Shown here: positions 34,686 to 45,435 of the stretch, piece by piece
Numbering within the stretch: position 1 is the stretch's first letter
Layout: the number at the start of each line of letters is the position of its first letter
NCBI GenBank assembly: GCA_037953745.1
Contig: JBAKBP010007406.1
Location: forward strand, 1-64,000
DNA: 64,000 nt
Direction of reading: 5' to 3'
Source: Lithodes maja
Taxonomy: Eukaryota; Arthropoda; Malacostraca; Decapoda; Lithodidae
Notes under the pieces: generated by a model
Database searches by the model: none
What the model was told of the DNA's origin: nothing
The model's input: the letters and a program-made list of their open reading frames with translations, nothing else
Translations under genes and position numbers: made by a program

Positions 34686-36591
34686 TGTGACGCTCTTGCA
34701 TAGTAGCCACGTGCGGGCATGCGCGCGCGTCAGCTGCCCAGCCATTTAGAAACCGGCTGGCGGCAGCCGGCCGGCCGGCTTTTCCTTAGTATATAGCCTA
34801 CGACAATGTAACTAATGTCTGGGATATTCTTATGTTGTTTCACAGCTTGAAGCTGCCCTTATTCTTAACCAACACATCTTAGTATATTTTATTCTCGATA
34901 GTTGATTGTTTCATTATAATACATAAGATGCATTGTAGTGAAGGAGAGAGAGAGAGCGAGCGAGCAGGGTGGGGGAGGTGAGTGTTGCTTTTCCTCCTCC
35001 TCCCTCCTCCCTCCCGGAGGAGTTGTTCGCCCGCGTGGTCTTTTCTCTCGGTTTTGATTGGCTGGTGGTTCCTGGCGCCTTATGCAGGCCTGCTGCCGGG
35101 TGACGTAGCGGCCTGTGACTGGCTGACCACCGTGCCATTGTGTGGGATCCTGGAGGGGTCCAGAGGAGCTATTCTCCTCAGAGCTCACCTCACTGTCGTA
35201 CCCTTCGGACCCCCTTGATATCTATCCCTCTCAACCCCACTTAGAAACTTTCTCTCTTACTTTGTATACCTTCTTTCCACTACTTCACCAGTCTATTTAA
35301 TTACCCCATCCCCTTGATAGACCTTATATCTATCATTGTATTAACGACGAGCTCTCAGATAACTAGATAGGATTTTGGGCCTTATGCAGAGATATAATTG
35401 TTAATGAGACCTAGGAAGCTTTTTATGTTGTCTCATATTTGGTGGTTTCATGCTTGCTAGTGTGTTCTTGTGGCAGGTGAGCAGGGGCTAGACCGGAGGG
35501 GAGGCTTTTTGCGATCCTTTAAGTAAAGTCTGCTGGTGCGAGTCCTGTGGACCTGCACGACTTTACTAGGATAGCCGTGGGAGTCTGGGGGCATTTTCTT
35601 GTCTGTGTGCCTGTGTGTCTAGTGTTGTGTTGTGTGAGGGCCCTTGCCTAGTCCACTCAGCACTGCGCTAGCACGCCTTGCGTTTGTTTTAGGGTCGCCA
35701 GGAGAGAGTCAGATACTTGGGATCTGAGTCTCTCAAGAGAGCACCCTTTCAATTAGAGTAATTTGGCGCACAGACTTGGGAACGTCCCTAGGCTAGAGCA
35801 GGTGGCTCAGCCCGGGTATCCGAAGCCTATATCCTTCCGGCTAGACCTCTGCCACCTGGCAGATTAACAGCTAGCGGTATATTATATCTGTATGCTTGTT
35901 ATTGTGCCACAGTTTACCGTCTTTGTGAGCATTGTGAGTCAGGGTGTGGCTTAGAGACTCTGTCCGAGCAGGCTTGCCTGACTAAGAGTGAGAAGCACAC
36001 CTGTATGTGGTTATGTTGCGAGTGGCTGCCTTTATTTAATTATACCTATGCCATTATACACTGTAGGTCCTATCACTAGTATTTATTCCTGCTTATTAGT
36101 TAAGAGTTCTCTAAATCCGTAACGTACTTTCTTTGCTAAGCATCAGATTCTATAGTAGCCGCATGCAGTTTAGAAACCTGCATCTTGTCTACCTGTACGA
36201 TGTTTTGAGGACTGTTTGCTCTCACCTTCTTTCACGCAGCGGTGATTAGTTGTATTAATTAACGTAACGTTAAATGTACTTTCTTCTAGTTTGTTATTAA
36301 ATTGTTTCTGCAATTTAATTCCGTTATCTATCTTTTCCTTGAAGCTTTAAGTCAACTTAATTGTGTGATCTTTTATATAGCCTGCTTGACTATCAGCAGT
36401 CTATAGTGCGTGCACCCTGTAATCGAGTCATAGGATACCTCGTTGTCCAGGCAGGACTCTTGACGGTTTAGGGTGGTTTGTTGCCTGGGTTTATAGATAA
36501 GGGTTGGATCTAGCGTTTTCCGTTGTTGCTTGTTGCCGCATACCTAGTCCAATAGAAAGAGCCCAGTGTTTATATATCCCAGGACGTAACA
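34686..36591 (+). repeat. 3' LTR of the Ty3/gypsy element
   Basis: 1906 bp, same ends as the 5' LTR, with scattered substitutions concentrated in the first 80 bases. Confidence 0.95.
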
Positions 36592-37880
36592 TTCGGCTTT
36601 ATTCCAATTCAATCATTAACTGCAGCAAGAACCTCATTTTGAAGATATTCCTTGATTCACCAGTATTTTCATGGCAACCGAACACAACAATCTGTTTAAA
36701 ACCCTCTGTACATTCCTTAAAAAGTAAATCATATTTATCTCTATATAATAATGTATTCAAACTGTTTCTTCTCTTTTTATTAGTTCACTTCCATACATAC
36801 ACGTTCCTTCCAAGCTACTGCACTTCAACAAGGTAATAACTTAATCTAGTTTAGTTCATTCCTGCCCTACTGTATGCTATACATGCCAAAATTCCTCACT
36901 TATGTCCTAATGGTCACGCATATGCTATGAATTCCTTCTCACTTTACGCTCTCTGGTGATCATTATAGTGCAGTAATAATAGGTAATATAGCATTACCAC
37001 ACGTACCTTCTCACTTTACGCTCTCTGGTGATCATTATAGTGCAGTAATAATAGGTAATATAGCATTACCACACGTACCTTCTCACTTTACGCTCTCTGG
37101 TGATCATTATAGTGCAGTAATAATAGGTAATATAGCATTACCACACGTACCTTCTCACTTTACGCTCTCTGGTGATCATTATAGTGCAGTAATAATAGGT
37201 AATATAGCATTACCACACGTATCTTTCAACACAAATCTGTAGTTTTCCAGTCATAACTCAACTTGTACCTCTCTGTTTATTCCTGCTTGTCATTATATAC
37301 TAAAACTAAGTAAAACAACACAAATACAAGTAAATATGTAACTATCTAGCGTGTGGGAAACTGTATGTGAACACTGATAAATGATATATAGTACATTGTC
37401 ATTTATTTGACAGGGTTTCAGGATTGAGGAAGGGTTTGTATTCGTCTTTCCCATATGTCCGACAGATGCAGCTCAGCTGAATGATTGATAAGTTAGTAAG
37501 GGGGATAATGTGCCCATGTTCTATACATGTACGGTTTTAGTTTTCCCTCAAAGTTCTCAAAACTAGTATAAATTATAGTGGCTTCTCTATGTTTTTGTTT
37601 TCATAATGTTCCATGTGTTAATTTTCCTTATCAGAATATGAGATGCATAAATACAAAGAAATGATACTCGACCAATGAGCGTCAGCAAGGAAACTGAAAT
37701 AATAACAACTAAAGCAAGAGATCTGAATCCCCTCAACCAATGTTCGAAATAAGTATACAAATAAATAGACTGATTTTAGTGTTGGTGTTCATAGAAGGTA
37801 AAGCTGAGCAATGCAAATGCTATTCACCTACTGAAAACTGTTATATGTGAGGATCACTTGGATAAAGAAAACGATATAGC
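36592..37880. other. Non-coding stretch containing a 72-bp satellite
   Basis: AT-rich sequence with no recognisable coding potential, apart from the satellite at 36,934-37,221. Confidence 0.6.
36934..37221. repeat. 72-bp tandem repeat, four near-perfect units
   Basis: Unit begins CCTTCTCACTTTACGCTC and ends ATTACCACACGTA. Four units follow head to tail with almost no differences, so the array is young. Units are contiguous with no spacers, which rules out a CRISPR-like structure. Confidence 0.95.
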
Positions 37881-38665
37881 TCCCTCAAACACAAACGTAA
37901 TGAAGCCATACAACACTTATCTTCTGATCTAACTACTATTTCCAATTGGGGCAGAAAAAACCTTGTTGCCTCTAAGGCTTCCACAACGAAATTTCTCCAT
38001 ATATCTACCAGTTAGGAACTCTCAGTGGACTATACCTTATTCTTCAACAATACAAACAACAATCCTTCATCTTCTCTCAATATTCTTGGAGTCTCTTTTT
38101 CTTCTGCTCTCACTTGGAAGGACCATATTACCAGTCTTGCTAAGGCAGCCTCCCAGAAGCTGTGTGTGCTCAACCGCCTAAAGGTTTGTTTTACCTTGCA
38201 CAGCTTCTTGCTCTGTACAGGGACACAGTGCGTCCTTGTATTGAGTATTGTTCACATGTGTGGGGAGGATCCTCTCACACCACACTCCTAGACAAAGTAG
38301 AAAGGAAGGCCTTTCGTATCACTAATTCCCACCCACTCACCAACTCTCTGCAAACTATCTCTCATCATCGCAATGTTGAATCTGTCTCACTATTCTATCG
38401 CTACTACAATAATCAGTGCTCCTCAGAGCTCTCACAGTGTATACCTCCTCCTCTACGTAGGGTATGTGGTACCCGTCTTGCAACACAATCCCACCCCTAC
38501 TCTGTGCAACTCTCCAACCCAAGAGTGAAATGTTGCTCTCAGTCTTTCTTCTATTCAACAACTGAGCTCTGGAACTCTCTCCCAGAATCAGTTTTTCCCT
38601 CCTCCTATGACTTAAATTGCTTCAAACTCCGTGTGTCCAGGCATTTTGGCTCGAACGTCCCTTGA
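37880..38665 (+). pseudogene. C-terminal fragment of a jockey/BS-like LINE RT
   Basis: Frameshifted pieces read NSLKHKRNEAIQHLSSDLTTISNWGRKNLVASK, then LNILGVSFSSALTWKDHI, ASQKLCVLNRL, RVCIEYCSHVWGG-like sequence, KAFRITNSHPL and the tail TTELWNSLPESVFPSSYDL (about 38,570). These are the last domains of the LINE type also seen at 52-56 kb, but from another subfamily. RT motifs upstream are missing. Confidence 0.8.
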
Positions 38666-39094
38666 TTTTGGCCCTGTTACTCTTTCAGCTATGAGGGAGG
38701 CACTCGCTACAGGCAGTTCTGCCCGTTGTCTCCCTCACTCACATAGAACAAAACAAATAATTATAATACTCTGTTCGGGAATATGCATGTTTGTATAAAC
38801 AGTTCTTACAAAAGCAATCCTGGTGCTAAGCAGCCGGTCTCAATCTAATGTGTTATTAGTGCGTAAAACCACATCAATGAATCAATCAATCATTGCTGAT
38901 GTGGTGGGTGCTGACCTCAAACCTCATGCAGAACAATGGAGTCAACATTATTTCTGTTGTAGAAATCTTTACCCAGTCCTTCCCCTTCAACAAGCAGCCT
39001 AGTAAGGAACAATACATCGGTATTATATTATTATCTTGTGTAATAAATTGTAGTGAACACACTTTCCCTCAATCCCACATGTTCCCTCTTCTCT
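38666..39094. other. LINE 3' UTR and unassigned sequence
   Basis: Follows the LINE stop codon. A TCAATGAATCAATCAATCA run near 38,875 resembles a short LINE tail repeat. Nothing else recognised. Confidence 0.5.
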
Positions 39095-39360
39095 TTCATG
39101 AGCGTCCCGATAGTCTTGAGTCTATTAGTGTGACATCCATCATAGTAAAACTGTTAGAGGTGATACTTTTCATATCGTCTACTACCTTGAAATCCTAAAC
39201 CTAACCACGGATTCCCAACATGAATTCAGATCTTGACCATATAATCTTACACTTTATGGATTTTGTTAATGAAATGCAATTAAGTGTATGGCGATAGACA
39301 ACCTTTACTACGGCTTTTGTATAACCATTGGCAAAGTGTCTTACTGTTAGTAGAATATCA
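39095..39360 (+). pseudogene. Strongly decayed CR1-like RT fragment (copy 1 subfamily)
   Basis: GATTCCCAACATGAATTCAG and the following AATGAAATGC block line up with 3145-3300 of CR1 copy 1, and ISVTSII precedes them as in the NRPISLTSI block. Many substitutions and indels are present; this is only a relic. Confidence 0.6.
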
Positions 39361-39390
39361 TGGCTCTAATTGATTGTACACACAAGATCG

Positions 39391-39436
<46 letters not shown>

Positions 39437-39456
39437 CTCAATTAGAGCCATTCAAT
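39360..39456. repeat. (CT)n microsatellite bracketed by a 14-bp inverted repeat
   Basis: ATGGCTCTAATTGA at about 39,360 and its exact complement TCAATTAGAGCCAT at about 39,438 enclose a CT run of over 40 bases. Confidence 0.8.
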
Positions 39457-40040
39457 TAGGGACGATGATGTAGAACATGCTGTAAAAGCGAAAGGGAGAT
39501 GCTTCAAAGCATGGAAGAAGGGAGGCAGCAAGGAGGAATACCAAGCAGCTAAACGAACTGCCAAAAGAGTTATTTACAATGCTAAAAAAGGCATTAAGGA
39601 CCTGGTCCTCGAACAAGTGTGTAACACTGACAATCCCAATGGGATCTTCAACCTAGCTAGGCGAGTTCAAAATTACAGTAGGGATATTATAGGTGAACAG
39701 GTTGTTAGAAACGATAATGGGGAGATTGTGTATGCAGAAAATTAAATCAGAGAAGCATGGAATGCACATTTTGAACGATTGCTAAATGTAGAGTTTGAAT
39801 GGGATAAGGAACAGCTTAGTATCGAAAAAAACAATATCTGGACCCCCTCCTTTGATAGCACCAGCTCTAGTGAGTGACGCAATCAATACAATGAAGGACG
39901 GTAAAGCTCTAGGGTGCTCTGACATTGTCGCTCAGATGAGAACAGCCTCAGGGAAGACTGGTGTCAGCTTAGTCACTGAGTTGATAAACACCATTATTAA
40001 AGATGAGAAGATCCCAGAGGATTGGGACAGAAGTGTAATC

Positions 40041-40363
40041 TATATTTTATTAATTTCACCACAACACCAAACACCCCCAATGAAATTAATTAAAGTATAT
40101 ATGATCCGCCGGGATTCGAACCCGGGTTATCACACACAGATTTTTGCTACCTTAACCATTACACCACCAGGACGGTTAAAGGTTTATGCACACGACTACG
40201 ACTTATTATCCATTCTCGAATACTGGATATTAATCTAATCATGTTCATACTCCCAACCGCGCTATGGTAGGCCTAATGTTTAAGTGAGAGGAAAGAATAT
40301 TCATGGGGCACAGATCATATAGACCGGCCTCGCGACGAAATATCCCTGAACCTACTGATAATC
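40041..40363 (-). mobile_element. tRNA-derived SINE2 unit, first of a tandem pair
   Basis: On the minus strand a tRNA-like head (about 40,175-40,103) has A-box TGGTGTAATGGTTAAGG and B-box GGTTCGAATCC, followed by a tail ATTTCATTGGGGGTGTTTGG. A further 140-bp stretch lies 5' of the head. It splits the RTE frame at SVI/VNIYKG. Confidence 0.85.
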
Positions 40364-40645
40364 TATATTTTATTAATTTCACCACAACACCAAACACCCC
40401 CAATGAAATTAATTAAAGTATATATGATCCGCCGGGATTCGAACCCGGGTTATCAGACACAGATTTTTGCCACCTTAACCATTACACCACCAGGACGGTT
40501 TAAGGTTTATGCACACGCCTACGACTTATTATCCATTCTCGAATACTGAATATTAATCTAATCATGTTCATACTCCCAACTACGCTATGGTAGTCCTAAT
40601 GTTTAAGTGAGAGGAAAGAATATTCATGGGGCACAGATCATATAG
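40364..40645 (-). mobile_element. tRNA-derived SINE2 unit, second of a tandem pair
   Basis: Repeats the first unit with a period of 323 bp and a few substitutions, but lacks the 41-bp spacer that ends the first. The RTE frame resumes at 40,645 (GTAAATATATACAAAGG). Confidence 0.85.
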
Positions 40646-41696
40646 TAAATATATACAAAGGAAAAGGGGATGCGCTAGATAGAGGTAATTATAGGGGCCT
40701 GAAAATGCTTGACCAAATAATGAAGGTCTGTGAGAGAGTCTTTGAGGGTTTGATCAGGCAAAGCATCTCCATTGATGATATGCAGTTTGGTTTTATGCAA
40801 GGACGTGGTACAACCGATGCTATCTTCATAGTCAGGCAGATACAGGAAAGATATTTACTAAAAGGCAGGGATCTTTACTTTGTGTTTGTAGACCTGGAGA
40901 AGGCCTTTAAAAGTGTGCCTAGAGATGATGTGCAGTGGGCTATGAGGAAACTTGGTGTGGAAGAGTGGCTAGAGCGTGTGACAATGAAGATGTATGAGGA
41001 TTCGCGAACTGCGGTGAGGGTGAAAGGTGTACTGAGTGAATAGTTCACAGCCCGTGTTGGAGTTCATCAGGGTTCAGTGTTAAGCCCCCTCCTCTTTATT
41101 ATGGTCCTGGAGGCACTGTCTAGAGTTTTTAGATCCGGACTCCCGTGGGAACTGTTTTATGCTGACGATTTAGTCCTAATATCTGACAATGTGCAAGATG
41201 CTGAGGCCAAATTCAGAAGATGGAGAGAGGGCATAGCGAGCAAGGGTTTAAGAGTCAATATTAACAAAACCAAGGTTATGCATTGTAGATTGAGATGAGG
41301 CAATGTGGAAAAGAGCGGTGCATAGCCCACCCATGTGCAGTGTGTGGAAAGGATGTGGGCGCTAACTCGATTCGATGTAGCATCTGTCGATGTTGGGCGC
41401 ACCATGGGAGTAAGCGCTGTAGTAGAATAAAAAGGGCCCCTGACGATGGATAAGTCAGAAATCAAGAAATTTGAGTGCGTAGTATGCAAAGGCAAGCTTG
41501 TGTTAAATGATGATCCTGTGACTGTGAATTTTGGAAATGAGTCATTGGAGCTGGGGGATATGTTTTGTTACCTAGGAGATACCATCCCTGCCGTTGGTGA
41601 GGCCGAGGCTGCCACTGTCGCTGGGGGAAGTTCAGAGAACTGCTGCCAATTCTGACCATGAAAAGAATGCCTCTCCCCCTGAAGGGAAAGGTGTAT

Positions 41697-42186
41697 GCCT
41701 CATGGAAAGGGGAGGTGTGGCAGGGTGGTCTAGCCACTGGACTGGTAATCCAATGGACCCAGGTTCGAATCCCAATATGTCAATGGGAAGATATTATTGG
41801 GATGGAATTTGTGCTGTACCTAGTTTCAGTGCTTTACCATAGCACACCAAAATGCCAATAAAATACCCTCATTGTTCCCTGATCAAATAGAATTGTATGA
41901 ATATTCCCATATTAAAAATATGCTACAGGGGGGCAATGCCTAATGAGTTAATTGCTCAATAGGTGGCGTTCTGAGAGTATGGGTCCGAGTCTGAGGGATG
42001 AGACGGTGAAGCGCAGAGGTGAAGCAGCTTCAGAGATGGGGTTGTTTCGAGCCGTGAATGGGTGCTTCGCATGTCTCACTCCCTCGACTGGAACAAGACT
42101 TCACGGGCCTCACCATGTTCAGCGGTGGAGGTACAGGCTCTCAGCCTATGCCCGAGAGGGAGTAGTTGGAATATGTAAAACAAACA
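41697..42186 (+). mobile_element. tRNA-derived SINE1, copy b, inside the RTE-like LINE
   Basis: Same family as 12,227-12,788: GGGGAGGTGTGGCAGGGTGG start, B-box GGTTCGAATCC, and the shared body through CTCAGCCTATGCCCGAGAGG. The A-tail is short and mixed with ACAAAC. It splits the LINE between VYAS and MTYASETW. Confidence 0.9.
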
Positions 42187-42839
42187 AAAATGTGTTAGAA
42201 GTGCAATGACGTATGCCTCAGAAACATGGTCCGTTAAAGTAGAGGATGCCAACAGAATGGAACGTAATGAGATGAGAATGGTGAGATGGAAGTGTGGGGC
42301 CAGGCTGCAGGATAGAATAACAAATGATTAGCTGAGGAGACATTTAGGTATAAAGAGTATTAGCGAGGAGATGCGTACAAGTAAACTGAGATGGTATGAA
42401 CATGTGGAGTGAATGGATGAAAAAAAATGGGTGAAAAGATGCAGGTCTGTGATTGTGGAGGGAGCTGCACCAAGGGGTGGACCAAGGAAGACCTGGGATC
42501 AGACTATATAAGTGCCGATCTCAAATCCAACAACTTGACAAGTGAAGCAGCCCTTAACAAGGTTGCCTGGAACGCCGCCATTAGGACAAGAGACTGAAAC
42601 TGCACGTATGTGTGGAGCACTCAGTCTTAAAATTGTATGTATGTATATATGTATGTATTCATGAAGAAGATTTACATGATAATTAGAATTTGAATGCATT
42701 ATATGCTATGTATGACTGCATATACACTTTAAGGGTGTTTTTTCTAGATACACTTATATTTCTTTTCACTGCCTATCTTCTGCCTAAGTATGGATTTGTT
42801 TTTTGGAATGTAGAAAGTGCTGAGAAAGTAAAATATTCA

Positions 42840-43040
42840 AGACCTCTGAAGTGTCCTTTCAACACATCCCCACGTGTACTGTGTCCATCTATCTAACACA
42901 AGAGTGAACCGATTGCCAAAGTGTTTCTTCCACTCAACATATAAACACTGGAATTCTCTCCCGCAGTCAATCTGTCCCTCATCCTACGATATTATACTGC
43001 TCCAAGCTCCGTGTGTCCAGACATATTGATTCTAACATAA
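42840..43040 (+). pseudogene. Relic of a jockey-like LINE C-terminus
   Basis: Decayed match to 38,460-38,650: GGAATTCTCTCCCGCAGTC (WNSLPQS), TCATCCTACGAT and CTCCGTGTGTCCAG are recognisable. Confidence 0.65.
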
Positions 43041-43837
43041 TTTGAATTTGGCTAACTGACACTATTTCAATAAGCTACTCAGTAGAAGATAAGGATAGTA
43101 AAATAGTATGCTCTCTTCCTACCCCCTATCCACAGACCTTTTGTTAATATAAAATATAGTTGACCAAGGCACTTAGTAGAATGTGAACATTTCTGTTGGG
43201 AAGTTCACAGTAAAGGACAAATATATGTTTCCTAATATGGCTTATTTCTCAGTGACAGTATTAACTTTGAGACTCCTCCGCCGGCTCTAGCAGCGTCAAC
43301 AGACCTGCATCGCCACTGAGAAAACTCGATCATAATTTGAGTAGGCTATTTCATAACCCTATTCCCTTTATTCATTGCATGAACAGTAGTTAAGTGCTTG
43401 TTAAACCTCCACATAGTTCAATAGATGCCGTGCATGTCATTTTAATGCTTTTCTGACTGATAAACATTGTTGTTTACATTTGTTATCCTAGCTTGTGAGT
43501 ATTGCAGACGACGCACACCACTAATCGACCTTTGTATTTTCTTATTAACTCTAGTAGTTATTGTATTCAGTATCGTATTGTTGCTATAAATATATCTGTA
43601 AATTTAGTTGTTGCTTGCAAGATCTTGTAGTAACCTCTGACTGATAAACTGTGTTTATCTAAAAAGAGTCCTGCTTGAATAGCCTACAACACCAGCCCCA
43701 TCTGTTGATACAGTATATTAACCCATTGTGTGCAGTTACACTTTTTGTTTTTATATAATCTCTATTTGGTGAATTGTATATTTAGTTACATATTCTGTTA
43801 TATATATATATATTTATACACAGTATATATATTTTTA
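43041..43837. other. Non-coding AT-rich stretch
   Basis: No element or gene recognised. The right part may belong to the 5' region of CR1 copy 3. Confidence 0.5.
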
Positions 43838-44225
43838 GGTTAGGTTATCGCCCCTGGTAGCCTATTTCTGCGTACTTACATTTGTTTGTTTTCAGTTAGG
43901 GTATCACCCCTGGTAGCCTATTTCTGCGTATTTCAATTTTTGAGATTTTGGTTAGGCTATCACAGCTGGTAGCTTATTTCTGCATATTTTTTTTTTTTTT
44001 TTTTTTTTCGGTTAGGCTCACCCCTGATAGCCTATCCTATTTCTGCATATTTGTATAACCTATTTCTGCCTATTTAAATATATATTTTTTTGGCTAGGCC
44101 TCTGGTGGCCTATTTAAGTAAGTGAAGCGACCTGAAGTGAGTGAAGTTATTTTAAAGTGAGTGAAGTGTTTTAAAGTGAGCGAAGTGTTTTTAGTGAGTG
44201 AAGTGTCTTTAAGTGAGTGAAGTGA
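43838..44225. repeat. Degenerate tandem repeats upstream of CR1 copy 3
   Basis: A unit resembling GGTTAGGCTATCACCCCTGG plus TAGCCTATTTCTGCGTA recurs about four times (43,838-44,110). It is followed by a run of AGTGAGTGAAGTG units (44,118-44,225). The position just before the ORF1 ATG suggests 5' UTR repeats of the LINE, which can act as promoter. Confidence 0.65.
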
Positions 44226-44247
44226 TCTGAAGAGAGTGACCGTTACC

Positions 44248-44940
44248 ATGCCTCACACCTGTACGAACTGCGTCGGTAGGTTCGGTGCTTCCATGTTTGC
44301 TACTGTCTATCTACAAGTCTGCCGAGTCTGCCAGCAATGAGAGGGTTTGACACAGAAATTGGATGAAGCCCACAACAAGATCAACGCCCTCACCATGAAG
44401 CTGGAAGCACTCCAAGAGTTTGTAACACTCAACGTTGTAGTACCATCAACTTCAATTGTCACAGCTTCAACTCCAGCTGCCACCACTGCCCTAACGTCAA
44501 CTGCCAACAATCCAACGCCTGCAGTAGCCACTTGAGCAGATGCTTCCGATACACAAGAAACAAATAGTGACTCTGCTCCCCCTAAAGACAACTTCCGTGT
44601 CGTGAGGAACAACGTTCGCCCCAAAACCAGGAAATTCATACCGGTTACACAACCGTTTCCAGATACTCACAGACAAAGAAGAAACAGAAGAAGTTTGGCT
44701 CGTACGAGACTTGATGGTACGTTGTCAGCTCACAGATATTTGCGCCAGGGCACCTAAGACAAGGAAGCGTTTTTGTATCTCCGGTGGTCATGTGGACGAC
44801 GTAGTTGTTGCAGTTGACGAAGTATCGAAGCTGGCCCCTGCTAATATAATGTATGTACGTCCTCCACGTCGGATCCTACGATGTACAGTGAACCTGGTCG
44901 GAAGATTTGCTTCTAAAATACCAGCAGCTGATCAAGTCGT
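44248..44940 (+). pseudogene. CR1 copy 3 ORF1, 5' part (zinc motif, coiled coil, start of esterase)
   Basis: ATG at 44,248. MPHTCTNCVGRFG and VCRVC form a Cys-pair N-terminus, followed by a coiled coil LTQKLDEAHNKINALTMKLE, a Thr/Ala-rich linker and the first block of an SGNH/GDSL-type esterase (FCISGGHVDDVVVAVDEV, about 44,772) with a VLHVG-like block (about 44,856). In-frame TGA codons at 44,338 and 44,533 and frameshifts near 44,700 and 44,850 disable it. CR1 ORF1 proteins bind RNA and often carry this esterase. The frame QQLIKSF is cut at TTAA 44,941 by a 2.2-kb insertion. Confidence 0.8.
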
Positions 44941-45435
44941 TTAACTCCCCCAGTCTGATATGACGCGATCACGTATATAAGTACTTTGGGCCAAACACCG
45001 ATTTTGATGCGATCTTGTATATAATACCGGGCGAAATATGGTGAAACTTATTTAAGCCTAGCAAAGTTATTATATACGCGATCGCGTATATCTTTTCACC
45101 AGCGTGTCACTGAAAATCTCAGAATTTATGGGAGGTAACTTACAACACTGTAAGGTAGAAATATCCCTAAATGAGCAAGATCTGAATATAGAAATGCCTT
45201 AGTTTGACTCAGCCAGTCACGCTGGGAGGTCGCGTAGCTGCGATATTTTAAACTGGCCGCCCGCTGGATATATCGTCAAAGAGTGGCTTTATGTGATATA
45301 TGTATAGCATTGAAAATTACTGAAATTTGGTTGGATAGCATCAATACATAAGGGGTTTACATATTACGTTCACAGTCGACGAAATAAGGTAAGTTCCGGT
45401 AACAAAAATTGATGTAAGGTACCGGTATCCGCATA

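Larger units (their letters stand above)
28481..36591 (+). mobile_element. Ty3/gypsy LTR retrotransposon with 1.9-kb LTRs and deleted pol
   Basis: LTRs at 28,481-30,387 and 34,686-36,591 start TGTGACGCTC and end GACGTAACA, with an apparent 4-bp target duplication TTCG (left flank ...CTTCG, right flank TTCGG). The internal part holds gag with a CCHC knuckle, a protease, the first part of RT, and then a jump to the end of RNase H. Most of RT, RNase H and all recognisable integrase core are gone. The LTRs are about 99% alike by eye, so the copy is young although defective. Confidence 0.9.
39440..42510 (+). pseudogene. RTE-like LINE RT, broken by three SINE insertions
   Basis: Readable blocks: KRTAKRVIYNAKKGIKDLVL (about 39,560), WNAHFERLLNVEFEWD (about 39,760), then after the SINE2 pair NYRGLKMLDQIMKVCERV (about 40,690), FGFMQGRGTTDAIFIVRQIQ, FVDLEKAFKSVPRDDVQWAMRK (about 40,890), GVHQGSVLSPLLFIMVLEAL (about 41,060), LFYADDLVLIS (about 41,155), a zinc-finger tail CAVCGKDVG...CSIC (about 41,340), FCYLGDTI (about 41,565), and after SINE1b TYASETWSV and KTWDQ (to about 42,510). 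The VPRD and zinc-tail pattern is typical of RTE-related elements; the clade is a judgement. Several stops and shifts make it dead. Confidence 0.8.

Noticed and set aside
7745..36591. Endogenous retrovirus
   Set aside because: Neither LTR element shows an envelope frame; the BEL/Pao and Ty3/gypsy pol types and short internal regions fit retrotransposons.
36934..37221. CRISPR-like repeat array
   Set aside because: Units are contiguous and identical with no unique spacers, and the setting is eukaryotic.
40103..40175. tRNA gene on the minus strand (also 40,430-40,498 and 63,637-63,705)
   Set aside because: A and B boxes are good, but the acceptor arm does not pair and the anticodon arm is irregular. 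The tail and the repetition identify a SINE.
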